DNA of 64,000 nt from Hyaloperonospora brassicae (taxonomy: Eukaryota > Oomycota > Peronosporomycetes > Peronosporales > Peronosporaceae): positions 434,001 to 498,000 of the forward strand of contig CANTFL010001198.1 of the NCBI GenBank assembly GCA_947650285.1. Direction: 5' to 3'. A model generated the notes under the pieces. It was given only the letters and a program-made list of their open reading frames with translations. It made no database searches and was not told the DNA's origin. Positions 24,674-36,611 of this stretch are shown piece after piece. How positions within the stretch are numbered: position 1 is the stretch's first letter; every line of letters begins with the position of its first letter. Made by a program: the position numbers and the translations under genes.

Positions 24674-25075
24674 ATATGATGGAAAGGAGATCACAAAATT
24701 GCTGATGTAACACCGAATCTCCTTTGGTGCCCGGAAGATCATCTATCGTTGGAGAAGATCCGTTTCCGTGTTCTACTCTTCCTTCATCCGTTTATGTACC
24801 CGTCGATAGGGCGAACTGTACGCTTCTAAGTGGACTCGTGTCAAGGGAATACTTGACCGTGTTTGTGATGGAGTTGGGGGTGATCATTGGAAAACCTTCA
24901 CACAATCACGGGTATACTTTAGGGGTGCTCGACATGAGTCAACCTGATCTTTACGAGATCGCCTTATAGAATCCAAGAATACTCGATCCGCTTGACATTC
25001 TGAAATGTTAAGCCGTATCGAGATATGTTACCTTATCCTTTACAATGTTGCTGCGTCCGATCATAGTTATCTTTA
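24674..25075 (-). mobile_element. LTR fragment, family B
   Basis: The sequence is related to family A but clearly diverged (GTGCCCGGAAGATC..., then GTACCCGTCGATAGGGCG). It is much closer to the arms of the inverted repeat at 34958 and 36065: ACTTGACCGTGTTTGTGATG and GGAAAACCTTCACACAATCA are shared. The far end of the LTR is not recognisable. Confidence 0.6.
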
Positions 25076-25259
25076 GGTATGTGAGATTCCTGAACGCACC
25101 TGTGACGGGGCTCGAATATACCGTACGTTACGGAGTCTAGTTGCGCTTTGAGGAAACCCTGAGACCATTTATTAGGTGTTAAGTATTTTTACTCTATTTA
25201 GGCTTATACATTTTATCATCCAAAGTACGAAGGGTTTCCTTGGATTCATGGGAATCACT

Positions 25260-25380
25260 CAATCTTCGTGCCGATATCTTATTGGCTAATAAGAGGATCG
25301 TGCCAATTAATCCAGCTAATATATACAACATGCTACTTCCGCTATCCAGGTAGTATCTCTCCTACTCAAGTAACATGCAA
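25260..25380. repeat. Dispersed repeat, second copy at 34270-34385
   Basis: The two places share CGATATCTTATTRG, AATATATACAACRTGCTAC and CTCTCCTACT with similar spacing. The repeat is about 110 bp in direct orientation and imperfect. It may be part of another LTR. I see no coding content. Confidence 0.5.
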
Positions 25381-25829
25381 AAATGATCATAACTACTTAT
25401 GTAGCAGATTGACCCATTACATCACTCCCTTCTTAAAAATGCACTCACCAATCGTGAGTGCTTTAACTGCAATACCACAACAGCCATTCCTAAACAAATC
25501 GATGGCTGATGACACAAACACCGACATCACAGCTCTCACGGGAACCATCAGTAGGAGGGATTCCATCCACGTGATGGACTCACACGTTATCCCTTGGGTA
25601 CTGTACGATTTGTTCGTAGCTCAAGCTTTAATCTCACTTGAAACGATGATAGCTTACTTCCGGCGTTTCCGCGTATTGAGCAGGATGGGTTTTAAAGGCA
25701 TGTGATAAAATGCCCCTTTAATTTCTTGGTGTACTGATATCTGGCGCTCAAACCATCTGATTAAGGAGGGAAGAAGCTTCCCTCAGTGACTCGCCAGTCG
25801 AGAACACATTCACACGGATCACTCCATCG

Positions 25830-26290
25830 GTGGGCTACGTGATAAGATATGCCAAAACGCGTGAAACGTCAACCGACTTTGCTACGTCTACGAACGCAAA
25901 GCATGTCACTATTGTGATCCGATGCCACGTCCATCTCGCCAAGAATGGCAACGGCACGTCGCTAAGAATCCACTCAGCGAATACAAACGAATATGGACCA
26001 AAAAGTATGAGCGCAGTCTGCGGGTACAGAATACAGCGGTTGTTTGTGATGCGTCTCGAATGCGTCACCATTCTCAACACCGTGGTTGTGGTGTTGCACA
26101 TTTGCCACGACGATCTTGTTCTCATCGTCGTGATGATGAGCATCCATCACGACGTTGCCATTATCTCTTTTTGACTCGTGGTCGTGGTGAACTTTCACCA
26201 CGACATCGACATCTCTCTTCTCGTTCCTTTTCGCTACGAGAACGTAAAAGTCGGCGACTGTTGGTGAGTGATGTTGCGGCAAAATGTGCA
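25830..26290. other. Hairpin-rich remnant
   Basis: This stretch has the same tiling of perfect short inverted repeats as element H5. Stems include CACGACGAT/ATCGTCGTG at 26106-26132 and an 11-bp stem with a 2-nt loop at 26181-26204 (GTCGTGGTGAA/TTCACCACGAC). Others are CAACACC/GGTGTTG near 26080 and TTCTCGT/ACGAGAA near 26220. Several frames are open, but I recognise no protein. It is probably a fragment of an H-type element from a part (gag N-terminus or 5' region) not present elsewhere in this window. Confidence 0.45.
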
Positions 26291-26374
26291 GGGTATATGT
26301 GGCATGTTAGTACTAGTTCTATTGTTCCTTGGCAGGATTAAATTGTTATATGATTGCAAAAGGATGAAGCAATT

Positions 26375-26440
26375 AATTGACTCAGTCATTTGGGAAGAGG
26401 GTGTCTAGACGAGTGATTGCGGTTTCGAGTCCCGCCGTGT
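26375..26440 (+). mobile_element. tRNA-like/SINE-like scrap
   Basis: GGTTTCGAGTCCCGCC (26421-26436) resembles a tRNA T-arm or RNA polymerase III B box with one extra T. TTGACTCAGTCATTTGGGA (26378-26396) sits upstream at about the right distance for a D-arm or A box. The acceptor and anticodon stems do not pair, so this is not a working tRNA. It could be the head of a tRNA-derived SINE. Low confidence. Confidence 0.3.
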
Positions 26441-27999
26441 GAAAGTTAATTGTGACTGGCGCTCACGACCTAGTGTAGGGCTCACCAGAACTGCAACCCA
26501 CCCATAGTTACGTCCCCCACAACCACGCAATCGCTATTATCTGCATATGACACAGCGGAGTTTTTATCATATGTATTTACGAGACGCAATTATCCAGTAG
26601 TAGGCAAAACAGAAAGCGGTGGAGACAGGGCACGGAATCGGTGGCTAAGAGTCACCGTCTTCTACTAGCCATTCCGTTTTGGAGCTAAAAACAATTTGAA
26701 TCCAACTCACTTTTCGGTTTTTATCCCCGGCCGTAAGCCGTCTAATTCTATCTAACTGATCGATAACCTAGTTAAATTTAACCAGCGACCAGGTCAGGGT
26801 GTGTCGAATCCATCGATTCGTACGCCTGGACGACACTCGAAAACTCGCGAAGAATCGAAGAATTGTGATCCCAAGTACCCTGCTCGAGTGGGAAGAACCC
26901 ATTTCAACGTACACGGTACTCGCGCGCAGATGGAAACGTGCGCGTATCATGAGCCGATGATGGTATATCGCGATGAGATGCTTGTGATCCATTTTGCGAT
27001 ATAAGATCCAGCTCATCTATCTTCCGCATCCACAAGCGGAGACGGTCTCTGAAGATGGCAACGCTGGCGTCCTGATACTTGGAAAGATGTCGACGCGGCT
27101 ATGAACGAGGCTTCCATGCTTGTTGGGATCTGAAGTTGCTCATGAGCGTGCTGCGCGGGCGTAGAGGAACGCAAGCAAGATACAGCTGTCGAGTCACGAA
27201 ATGCTCGAAAAAATTGACATCCGGACGTTACGATCTCGGACAAGTGCAGACGGTAGAGCGATCCAGTCCGTCGTTATAGGCGCGTCATAAATAGGCGGGA
27301 GGGAAGGCCGACATATAAGCCGATGACTACGAGATCGGCACCAACCCGAAAATAGTAGCCGAACGGTATTGCTATAGAGACCTAACGTAGAACGTCAGGT
27401 GAAGCCATATCGATGAAGGCACGCACGCCATGGGGGTGGAACTGATCGCCTTAACGATATTAATGGTCCAATATAACGTGGAGCGAGATTATTCAAGTAT
27501 AGGTCGGCAAATGATGAATATCTTGATGTACCAAACTCACCAATGTCCTTGTTCCCACGGTTTTCTGCATTTGATTTCTATTTGTCCACTGTATAGCGAA
27601 TGATATCACGTACAAACCAGGTGGTGGCGTTACGTTAGAGTATAAACTCGTATACAGCCACGTCATCAATTGGTCGCACAGACTCGATTGGCACATAGTT
27701 TGTCTTTAGTGTTCGCATACCCGGAGAAGGGTCAATCAGTGTCTGCGCAGCCCATCAAGCTTGCGGGATGCCACGTCAGGTGGCGTCAAAATAGCAGCCT
27801 TCGCCTTGGATCGGGTGACTACGTTCGCGCTCGAAATATTGTAAGCTGCACTCATTTTTTGTTTGATACCTTTACCCCCCTCCAAAGTGAAGCTACCACG
27901 TTCTATGGGGATACATATAGCAAGAGGAGTGGGATGTCAAGGATGACGACCCACATTAATAAGAATCGCCTTAACCTGGTCGACGCATAAAAATCATTG

Positions 28000-30060
28000 T
28001 GGAGTGTCAGCACACCAAGTGGTAAGAACGTGCGCTAAATCGTAAATGAACTAGCAATATTTCGTAGTATGTTTTCGAGGATTCGGTTTACTCTCTCGAT
28101 TACCGCGTCCGTTTATGAATGGGCCGCTGACGACACCTACATCTTCTTCCTACCACGTTCGAAGAATTATGTTTAAAACGCGGATGCGAAGCAAATATTA
28201 AGGTTCGAAACAATTTTTACTGTGATACCGTACTTATGAACCACTGGGTAAAAAAATCTTTGCGGTCTTTACAGTTACGATTTTGACGTGAACAGTACAT
28301 GAATGTGTCATCGTGCAGAAAATGTATAGAAAAACTGTATTTTCCGATGGATTTTGACATCCAAGCACAAGTTCGACGATAAAGTTTATCAAATCAGAGC
28401 GCCAAGCCTCATCTGCAATCGCAAAAGGTTGTACAGGCTTATGCGAAGATGGAGATGGGCTCATCCGTTGGCAGGATTTTCATATACGAATTCGGTTGTG
28501 CACCCACTTGTACATATGGGGACAGCAAAATCACGAGTCATAGCCGCGAAAGTCTTTCGATGCGGAGATGAAACCAGCGAGGGCATCTTGGTACTCGTAA
28601 ATGATCCGAGTACGCAAGTTCGAGTCGTTTGCGATACCCGTACGAGGAGTATTGAAATGATCGATGCCGTACATAATAAAAATTCCATATAAACTGTATC
28701 GATAAATCTGATAACTCTTCTTTCGCGATAAAGCTCCAAGCGAAACTTCACTGGGATTACGGAGATAAGCCATGGCATCCGCGTAATATGGATCATGCAC
28801 ATCATCCGCGGCGATTATAATATATATAACAAATCGGTGGTGGCTTAAGTATATTTCAGTGGCACACACGACGAACATCGATCTTCATATACGCCATAGT
28901 AAGTCTCCGGACGACTCAGCGTAGTATGAGGGTCGTAGTCCGGACGTCGTGACAGAGCATCTGCAAGATAGATATTGTTTCCTGATTTGTATTAAAACGA
29001 CGAGGTTATACTCGAAAAAGAAGGAAAGTTATCGTGCCGCCCGTTGAGGCAGGGTGAACTCTTCATCGCTGTGCCCATCGGTGGATCATCACTGTGCAAA
29101 GGAAAAGTACGTTCGCGCAGTAGGATTAATCGGAATTCTATGAGTGCGTAGCGCATTGTTAACAATCGCGTATTATGTACTGAATAGTTCGTCTTCGCCG
29201 GATTCTTCGATCGCGACTGGTAACTCACGACTCTTTACCGGCTGTCATCATCAACTTATTTAATGACACAACCAATTGTAAGATTGCTGCAAATCACAAT
29301 GCACGATACGGATTAGAGTCGCCCATTACGACCAGCACTGGTGCCGACGTCAGAGTACTTTTTCCTTCGTCGAAGGCCGCTTGATGCTCAGGACGCCACG
29401 ACCACGTGGCGTCTTTTTTCGGACGTGAAGATTAAATCTGCATAAAACTAACTGAATCCCCTAAATTACTAGGCAATTTCTTTTTCAAGCCTAGCCATTG
29501 ACGCAAATACGTAGGGTTGTGGAGCGGACGACAAGAAAAGATCGACAACAACTCCTATTGGTCATATCTAAATCTCAATTTACTTACAAAGCAACCCAGC
29601 ATCGCAATCTCCAGTGCAATAAGTACACATTTTAAGATATTCGCCCACAAATGGTTGTTCCGCATGACTGAAAAGTCTTTTATAGGAGTTAATGGTGAAC
29701 TTGGGTATTGATCAAATGTTTCTCATTTCAATTATAGACAAACATATATGTGAAGTAAATAGGAGCAAAGTGCAGATGTGGGATCAATAATTGAAAGATC
29801 ATGGAATAAAATTTGCATTTTAGAATCATCGGGATATTGCTTTCCACTCCCGTAGCATACCACGAGATATACTCACTGCTGTTAGTGGCATTCCGCTCGG
29901 TTGCATCAAGTTCTGATGGAAGACACCGATAGGATTGATTTCACTTAGGATTAATTTTGACTTGGAGTTCACCACTATATCCTTCCGTGCTATATGTAAG
30001 GCATGCACTATCTGCCATCCTCCCGTATTCTTTTTCACTCTGAAGATTGGACCCTAACGT
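28000..30060 (-). pseudogene. pol: Decayed chromovirus pol (element 3)
   Basis: Scattered minus-strand frames give pol in the correct order. RT is at 30038-29826 (KKNTGGWQIVHALHIARKD, PLTAVSISRGMLREW). The thumb near 29510 contains LRQWLGL. RNase H is at 29420-28992 (ATWSWRPEHQAAFDEGKS, YQSRSKNPAKTNYSVHNT). The integrase N-terminal region is at 28878-28531 (DHFNTPRTGIANDSNLRTRI). The core is at 28464-28234 (KPVQPFAIADEAWRSD), with an IERVNRILENILR-like end near 28090. No LTRs could be paired with it. It is an old copy with many stops. Confidence 0.75.
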
Positions 30061-30289
30061 GGCGTTATACTCTCACGCACATGAATCCCGTTACCGAGGC
30101 CTTTGACTAATTAAATAATAGCCTCGACTTGATCTCGAGGAGACGAACTTTACTTTGTCACAAAATTTGATCAAGCCAGACACGAGATCAATTCGTGCCG
30201 AGCACGACGATCAGCATTATAGCGAAGCGAACGTTGAAATTAGCGATACGTAAACAGATCGCGCTATCGATTTATCAGAATCAGTAGAT

Positions 30290-31438
30290 GGTTAGTAGCA
30301 CCGCTTTCATAAAATATCGAATCCCGTCCACTAAAGTGATCGACAGCACCGGACATCAGATCAGGAAGAACGGGACCTACTACATCGGGTTGAAGTATGA
30401 CGGACAGAAGATATTTATGAGTCATGAAAATGATATTCATGTCAGGGGGGCTTTTAAGTTGGCGATCAGGCGATTAAAACGAAACAGCGATCAAGGAGGC
30501 GATCAAGATTGTGATTGTCGGTCATACATATGATCGAGATCAGGGTGGTGTGGACCAAGATAAGCGGTCACAAACAGATAATTGTGTGCGACACCATTTG
30601 ATCCGCGATCATGAAGGAGATCGCAATCAAGGAGGCGATCGAGATCATTATTAACGACCAGGTAAGTGATCGAAATCAAGCTAGTGTGGACGACACGACA
30701 CGATCTGCGATTCGAAGGGCGACTGAGGTCATACAACTATATCAGGTGTGTGTCACGCAAGTAAAGATTGATACCTACCGGATAGAGCGACACGTGGCAT
30801 GCGGTGCCTACAGTGAGAGTATATGGATGGAGGTATCGAGTTTGATTAGTTAGCATAAAAAAGCTCAATTTGCTTCAAATGACACGGGCCGATTCTTCCG
30901 GTCTGGAGTATTTGGCTACCCGACGTCACATACCACGCTTCATCTGCGCAATTGCCGCACCTGGATTATTTGAACAGGTGCGTTCAAGAACTCTCACCCC
31001 TACAACTGAGATCGAATGCTGGGAAACCTTTGTGGTTGAAGACTCAAGATCGCGAGTCGACTTAACGGGTCAAAATGCTCGTAAATTAGGGTCTACATTT
31101 TGAACAAGGCGATCTGTTATCGATCTAGGTGACTCATATCGATGACACTACAAGTAAACGAGTGTAATCGTGCAAATGACACGAGACAACATTAATCCCA
31201 GATCGAGGTTGAAAGAATTCCGACCGAGATCGAACCATGATCCCATCGCAAACTCGGTCAAGTTTTACATTGACACGAGTTCATCTGGAAGAGTGCAACC
31301 CGTTCCATTGACGTGCGCACCAGGTGAGGAAGACTATTAAGAACACGTAATCGAAGCACCTTATCCGTAGTTGGTCGTCCGGGCGCCAGTGGAAAGTTGG
31401 GATTGACTACTCAAAAGAGCGATCACCACTCCACCACA
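30290..31438 (+). mobile_element. Diverged family A LTR
   Basis: The right end GGGCGCCAGTGGAAAGTTGG...GATCACCACTCCACCACA (ending 31438) is the U5 end of family A in plus orientation. GATC-dense repeats at 30470-30700 correspond to U3. The left end is approximate. No target duplication was found. Confidence 0.55.
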
Positions 31439-34400
31439 GCATAAAGTTCAACATAAAAGTCTTCGGACAAGAGTTCTTCATACTTACGATTAATGTCGTA
31501 TACAGGGTCACCAGCGTCACGCAGAGCCTCTCATGACCGTAATGAAAATCGTTTTTCACGCGCTGACTTTAATTTATCGCTTCAAATGCTCGTCATTAGC
31601 TCGTCGTTCAACCCAATACACACCTTGTTGGCGATCAGGCATCCCTGATACAGAGGAGTGCCTTACTTCAGTTCACGTAGGAAATCCTTTCAGGAAAGTC
31701 TAGATGTCTTGTAATCGAAGGATCGTCGCGAGGTGGACTCGTACCTTCAAGGCATTGCGACTTTGTGAAATTTCTTAATATGTATTCGATAGCGTGAACA
31801 CATTCCAATGCTTATTTCTTGATGATCGTATCCCCGTCGTGCGTCGAGTCCATAAGTGAAGCTGGCGAGCCGCAGCTATGGTATAAAACACCCCACTCTA
31901 GTAATTAAATGTCCTCATCCGCGATGTCGGAAATACGTGTCGGAAGAAACCCAAACCACATCGTCGGGACTTAATGCGATAGCTTCTTCTCGTTCGCCGG
32001 GAAACCGTGCGGGAGACCCTGATCAACCACAAATTGATCATGTGGGAACCTTATTTCACCAATGTGGATGCAGATAATAAAAACCGGTTCGACCATCACG
32101 CTATCACGCGGCAACTCTTGCCCATTCATGTCACTCTGGATGGCGAGCTCTTGCTCGCTCACATAAAGCCATTGTAAGAGCCTCTGCTCTACCACAATAG
32201 GTACATTCGGTGCACCATCTTATTCACAACTCTCTCGTGCGGTAATCCGTTTTACTCAAGCTTCGATGCGCAAAGCACCTGTTTGCCTGTGTCGTCCTCG
32301 TGCGAAATCACTGCTCGTCCGCGTCTTATCTTTCGCTGTGAAGCGAGACTACATCGTCACTTGCGTCTAGAAGAACAGTGCCAGCCGTACAGAGAAGACC
32401 ATAACTTACTTTGAGTACCGTCTTCGTTAAGAAGAAACCACAAGCCGTATAGAGAGTCATCGGTTACCCTGTGTACCGCCTGCGTTGTATATTCGTGATC
32501 CACAACTGTGACATTTGGAAAATCACTGAATGATAAGAAGAGATGAGTAAACATTTTTCAGCATTTCTCAGACGTCAAATTTACATTAAGACCTCACCGA
32601 TTTTGCTAACAAGTCGATAAAGAGCTTTACGGTGCTAGAATTGGCACGTCGTTCCTACAACCATATGTATGTGTCATCATAATCAGTAAAAATAATCATT
32701 GCTTCGAAAACCGATAAGTGTATAGGGCAACAACGCTACGCACCTTGATCCGGGGTGTGATTTCCCGTAGGCTAATTCGACGATTACTTGGCCTGAACTC
32801 TCGCGGACCTGAATGCTAGGTGGCAGCGTGGATAGAAAGTTACCAGGAAGGATCGTTTTCGTCTCGATCTGAGTGCAGGAGCACTTGTAGAGGTCGCGTG
32901 ACACTTACGACATGTAGGCTGACAATGATCAGATGTAAATCACCGCTCGTTGTGGTGGCATTTTTCCTGTGCTTAACAAAGACATACTTGAAGGTTGGGC
33001 TGACACCGTTAGACCCAGAACTATATTTGGAGCAGTATGGAACCCTGCACCTACTGATCCCGGCCATTTTTAACCTTCGGCCGGTCAAGCGTCCTCATTA
33101 TAGGCGTTTACAGGATGCGCCAACATCAGCGCTATCGCGTGGTAATTAGACGCGCGATTCTCTGGATGTTAGAAGCGGAATTAAACTACATGACTTTAAG
33201 GACGATCGTCACCCTTATAGGTTGTAGAGCGTTTTCAGTCACCTGAGGACTTAGTCGGGTCGATGTCCTAGAAACTAGGTCAGACATTCAGACTTCGTTT
33301 ACAACTGAAGGCTTGGTATGGGCTTTCGTGACTCAAAGTCCTTCACGAATAACAACAGTAAATGCCTCCTCCAACGAGGTAGACTTCGAGCTCAAGTGAT
33401 AAACGAGTATGTCCCTCACGCATATTATCCACAAAGACATAATATTACGTGTACATATCCATATGATGCATGGTAATGCATGACGACAGATGCCGAGCTA
33501 TCTGCACGTATTTGCGCCGAACCATTTTACTCTGTCGCATCGATAGAAACCTTAAACAAAAATTTTCCTCATGCGGTGATACGGTGATACGACAGAAAGG
33601 CTATTGTTACTCTGGATAATATTGAAGTCGAGGTACGCGTGCTCGTCCACAACGAGCTTACCAAGTAGCCATTACTTGACTTTACTAGCGAGATGGGTAC
33701 GGAGAAAGTTAAATTTTGCCACAAAAGGGCCTCAAGAATCCTCGAAGTGATTTCAATGGCGCTGCTAGACACCAATGAGCCAGCGACAAACTATCGTTAT
33801 CTCTGCCTGAATAGACGGAATTTTTTTCTTCACGTAGTTAATCCGCGAAGCTCGCTGGCCGGATTCGGCGATTTCGAAAGCCACAATATTGTGAATGACA
33901 AGACGCTGCCCATTAGAAGTCACTGGTCTCATCAGCGAGGAGACGTAAACCTCTCTCTATATCACGCCGAGACATTCGAGGCTATCTTATTCAATACCAG
34001 TGCAATGAGGAAAAGAGGCGAGCTCTAGTATCGCATAAAGAGCCTAAAAGTACGATGTAACGCTCAATTTAATCCAGGGATGGGAAGAAGTAGTGCTACT
34101 AGGTAAAAGGGGGCTAAAATGACCCTTACTGAAACTTATACGCACGCTTGAAGAAGCCTTAAGCCCAATAGGTAGGTAGTAAGTAAATTTTGATTCTTTG
34201 TTTATTTTTTGGCTCCTTATGTTCTTAGTACAGATAGTTTGGTTGGCCTCATAGGAATTATTTAATCTATTTGTCGATATCTTATTAGTTAACAATCGGC
34301 TCAACCCCATTAGCTTACTAATATATACAACGTGCTACACCTGCTAATTCGAATGTAGCTCTCCTACTAAAGTAACCGGATTAACCTTAATCAAAACTAT

Positions 34401-34850
34401 TCATGTGACGGGGTGGCCCATGTAGCGGGTTATTTAGAGATTATTTTCGGCCACCATGTCGATCTAGCGAAATTCTCTCCTCACATCGTTTTATTGACGA
34501 GCCACTTGGTTATGATTCGCGTCACGCAAACTTTTGGAAATTACACCAAGCTAGCACGTCTAGAATTTATCGGATTGTGATTTCCACTTCCTCATATCAC
34601 AGTATTGTATTGCTCTACTTCCTCGCGACAACCAAGGATTTCGTCCTTATTTTGGGAAACATGGTGGCTCTATAACACATGATAACACAGGTGCAGCTTC
34701 CAAGTCCGCGTTCCATTTTTTATAAAGGAACTAGAAGTTTCCATTTGGCGGAAATTAGCTCGTAACGATGCACTTCTAATACCTTATTTATCCCCTACTA
34801 CGCTAGTATAATTCAAGCAGGAAGCAGTGGCTATGGTATCCATATTTGCA
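31439..34850. other. Decayed sequence without identifiable genes
   Basis: Short ORFs exist on both strands (for example 33693-34028 plus and 32683-32904 minus), but none shows a motif I can name. A duplicated segment of about 75 bp (around 32370-32450, sharing AAGCCGTA and CAGAGA/TAGAGA words) suggests old tandem duplication. This is probably retroelement debris, but I cannot place it in a family. Confidence 0.4.
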
Positions 34851-34957
34851 TGAGATAAAGAGGAGATCACAAGTTTTTATGACCCCAACTCTGCACTGGC
34901 GCCTGTACGACCAAAAATCGTAGGATGAAATCCGTTTCCGTGTGTCACTCTTAGTCT

Positions 34958-35504
34958 ATCACTTTTTGTACCTATCGATAGAGCGGGCTGTACGCTATAG
35001 GTGGACTCGTGTCAAGGGAAAACTTGACCGTGTTTGTGATGGAGTTAGGGGTAATCATTGGAAAACCTTCACACAATCAAGGGTATACTTTAGGGATGCT
35101 CGATATGAGTCAACCTGATCTTTACGAGATCGCCTTATCCCATCCAAGAATACTCGATCCGCTTGACATTCTGAATAGTTTAGCTGTCTCGAGATATGCT
35201 AGCTTGTCCTTTACAGTGTTGCTGCGTCCAATCGTAGTTGTCGTTACCTTTTTAAGAGTCCTTCTTCCATGGATAACCAATCGATCGATATCACTTGATC
35301 AACTTATGGAACTTTCTTGACGTCGGGTGGTTAGTGGTCGAACCCGCAATAGAAAGAACTCGTGTACTTCCAAGAAAATTGAAGCCTGTTCAATATTTAA
35401 CTCGTGAACCCAGACGTACTACTATGCTTACCAGGGGTTTTGAACCTGCTGTCGTCCCTTTGCACAACGTGGCCAACTTCATGTACTCTTTTACATGATG
35501 GTTG
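34958..35504 (+). repeat. Left arm of large inverted repeat (LTR family B)
   Basis: This 547-bp arm, starting ATCACTTTTTGTACC and ending TTTACATGATGGTTGC, is the reverse complement of 36065-36611. Conceptual translations of the arms are identical except for one residue (a T/A difference in CCGTGTTTGTG versus CCGTGATTGTG). Outside the arms similarity drops sharply: to the left it continues only as a diverged LTR to about 34850. The sequence is a family B LTR. Confidence 0.85.
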
Positions 35505-36064
35505 CAGATCATGAAGTGTGGTACACATTAATCCTATCGCCCTTGAAATCCCGATTGTGATATTCGTTGTGTTCATTTGATCGAGCAATATTACGATGAA
35601 TATCGTGATCAAGGACGTGATCACGATCAGGAGCAGAACCGGGATCACGATCAGGAGCAGAATCGTGATTAGGTACGCGATCGCAATTCGGTAGGTGTGT
35701 ACCATATAACGCGATCGCGATATGGCTAACGATACCAAACTGAATAAGGATTTCGGCCTAATTGACATCGCGATCAAGACCGCATTTGAGATCAGATACA
35801 TCACACTATACGCAATAGCGACCTGGATAGAGATCGCGATCAGGTAGATGTATACCACACTGTATGTTCTGCAATAGAGGTGAATATCGCGATCAAGGAC
35901 GCGTTATTGATCAGGTGGATCAGTAACATACCACGCGATCTGGGATTTAGATGGAGATCGCAATCTAGCGAGTTTGTACCGCACAGCACTATCTGTGATC
36001 TGGATGGAAATCGCAATTCAGAAAGCGATCGAGATTAGGTGAAGGTAGTGGACCACGAAATTCG

Positions 36065-36611
36065 CAAACATCATGTAAAAGAGTACATGAAGTTGGCCAC
36101 GTTGTGCAAAGGGACGACAGCAGGTTCAAAACCCCTGGTAAGCATAGTAGTACGTCTGGGTTCACGAGTTAAATATTGAACAGGCTTCAATTTTCTTGGA
36201 AGTACACGAGTTCTTTCTATTGCGGGTTCGACCACTAACCACCCGACGTCAAGAAAGTTCCATAAGTTGATCAAGTGATATCGATCGATTGGTTATCCAT
36301 GGAAGAAGGACTCTTAAAAAGGTAACGACAACTACGATTGGACGCAGCAACACTGTAAAGGACAAGCTAGCATATCTCGAGACAGCTAAACTATTCAGAA
36401 TGTCAAGCGGATCGAGTATTCTTGGATGGGATAAGGCGATCTCGTAAAGATCAGGTTGACTCATATCGAGCATCCCTAAAGTATACCCTTGATTGTGTGA
36501 AGGTTTTCCAATGATTACCCCTAACTCCATCACAATCACGGTCAAGTTTTCCCTTGACACGAGTCCACCTATAGCGTACAGCCCGCTCTATCGATAGGTA
36601 CAAAAAGTGAT
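36065..36611 (-). repeat. Right arm of large inverted repeat (LTR family B)
   Basis: This arm is the reverse complement of 34958-35504. The 560-bp spacer (35505-36064) is not palindromic as a whole but is dense in GATC/CGATCGCG words resembling family A/B U3 sequence. The structure could be two LTRs in head-to-head arrangement, or a foldback produced by inversion duplication. Confidence 0.85.

Noticed and set aside
26421..26436. tRNA gene
   Set aside because: There is a T-arm-like box, but no acceptor stem, anticodon stem or correct D-loop can be formed. Kept only as a SINE-like scrap.
35009..35320. 103-codon ORF present in both arms of the inverted repeat
   Set aside because: Conserved only because the DNA arms are near-identical. 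The related LTR at 24.7 kb is interrupted by a stop. No domain seen.
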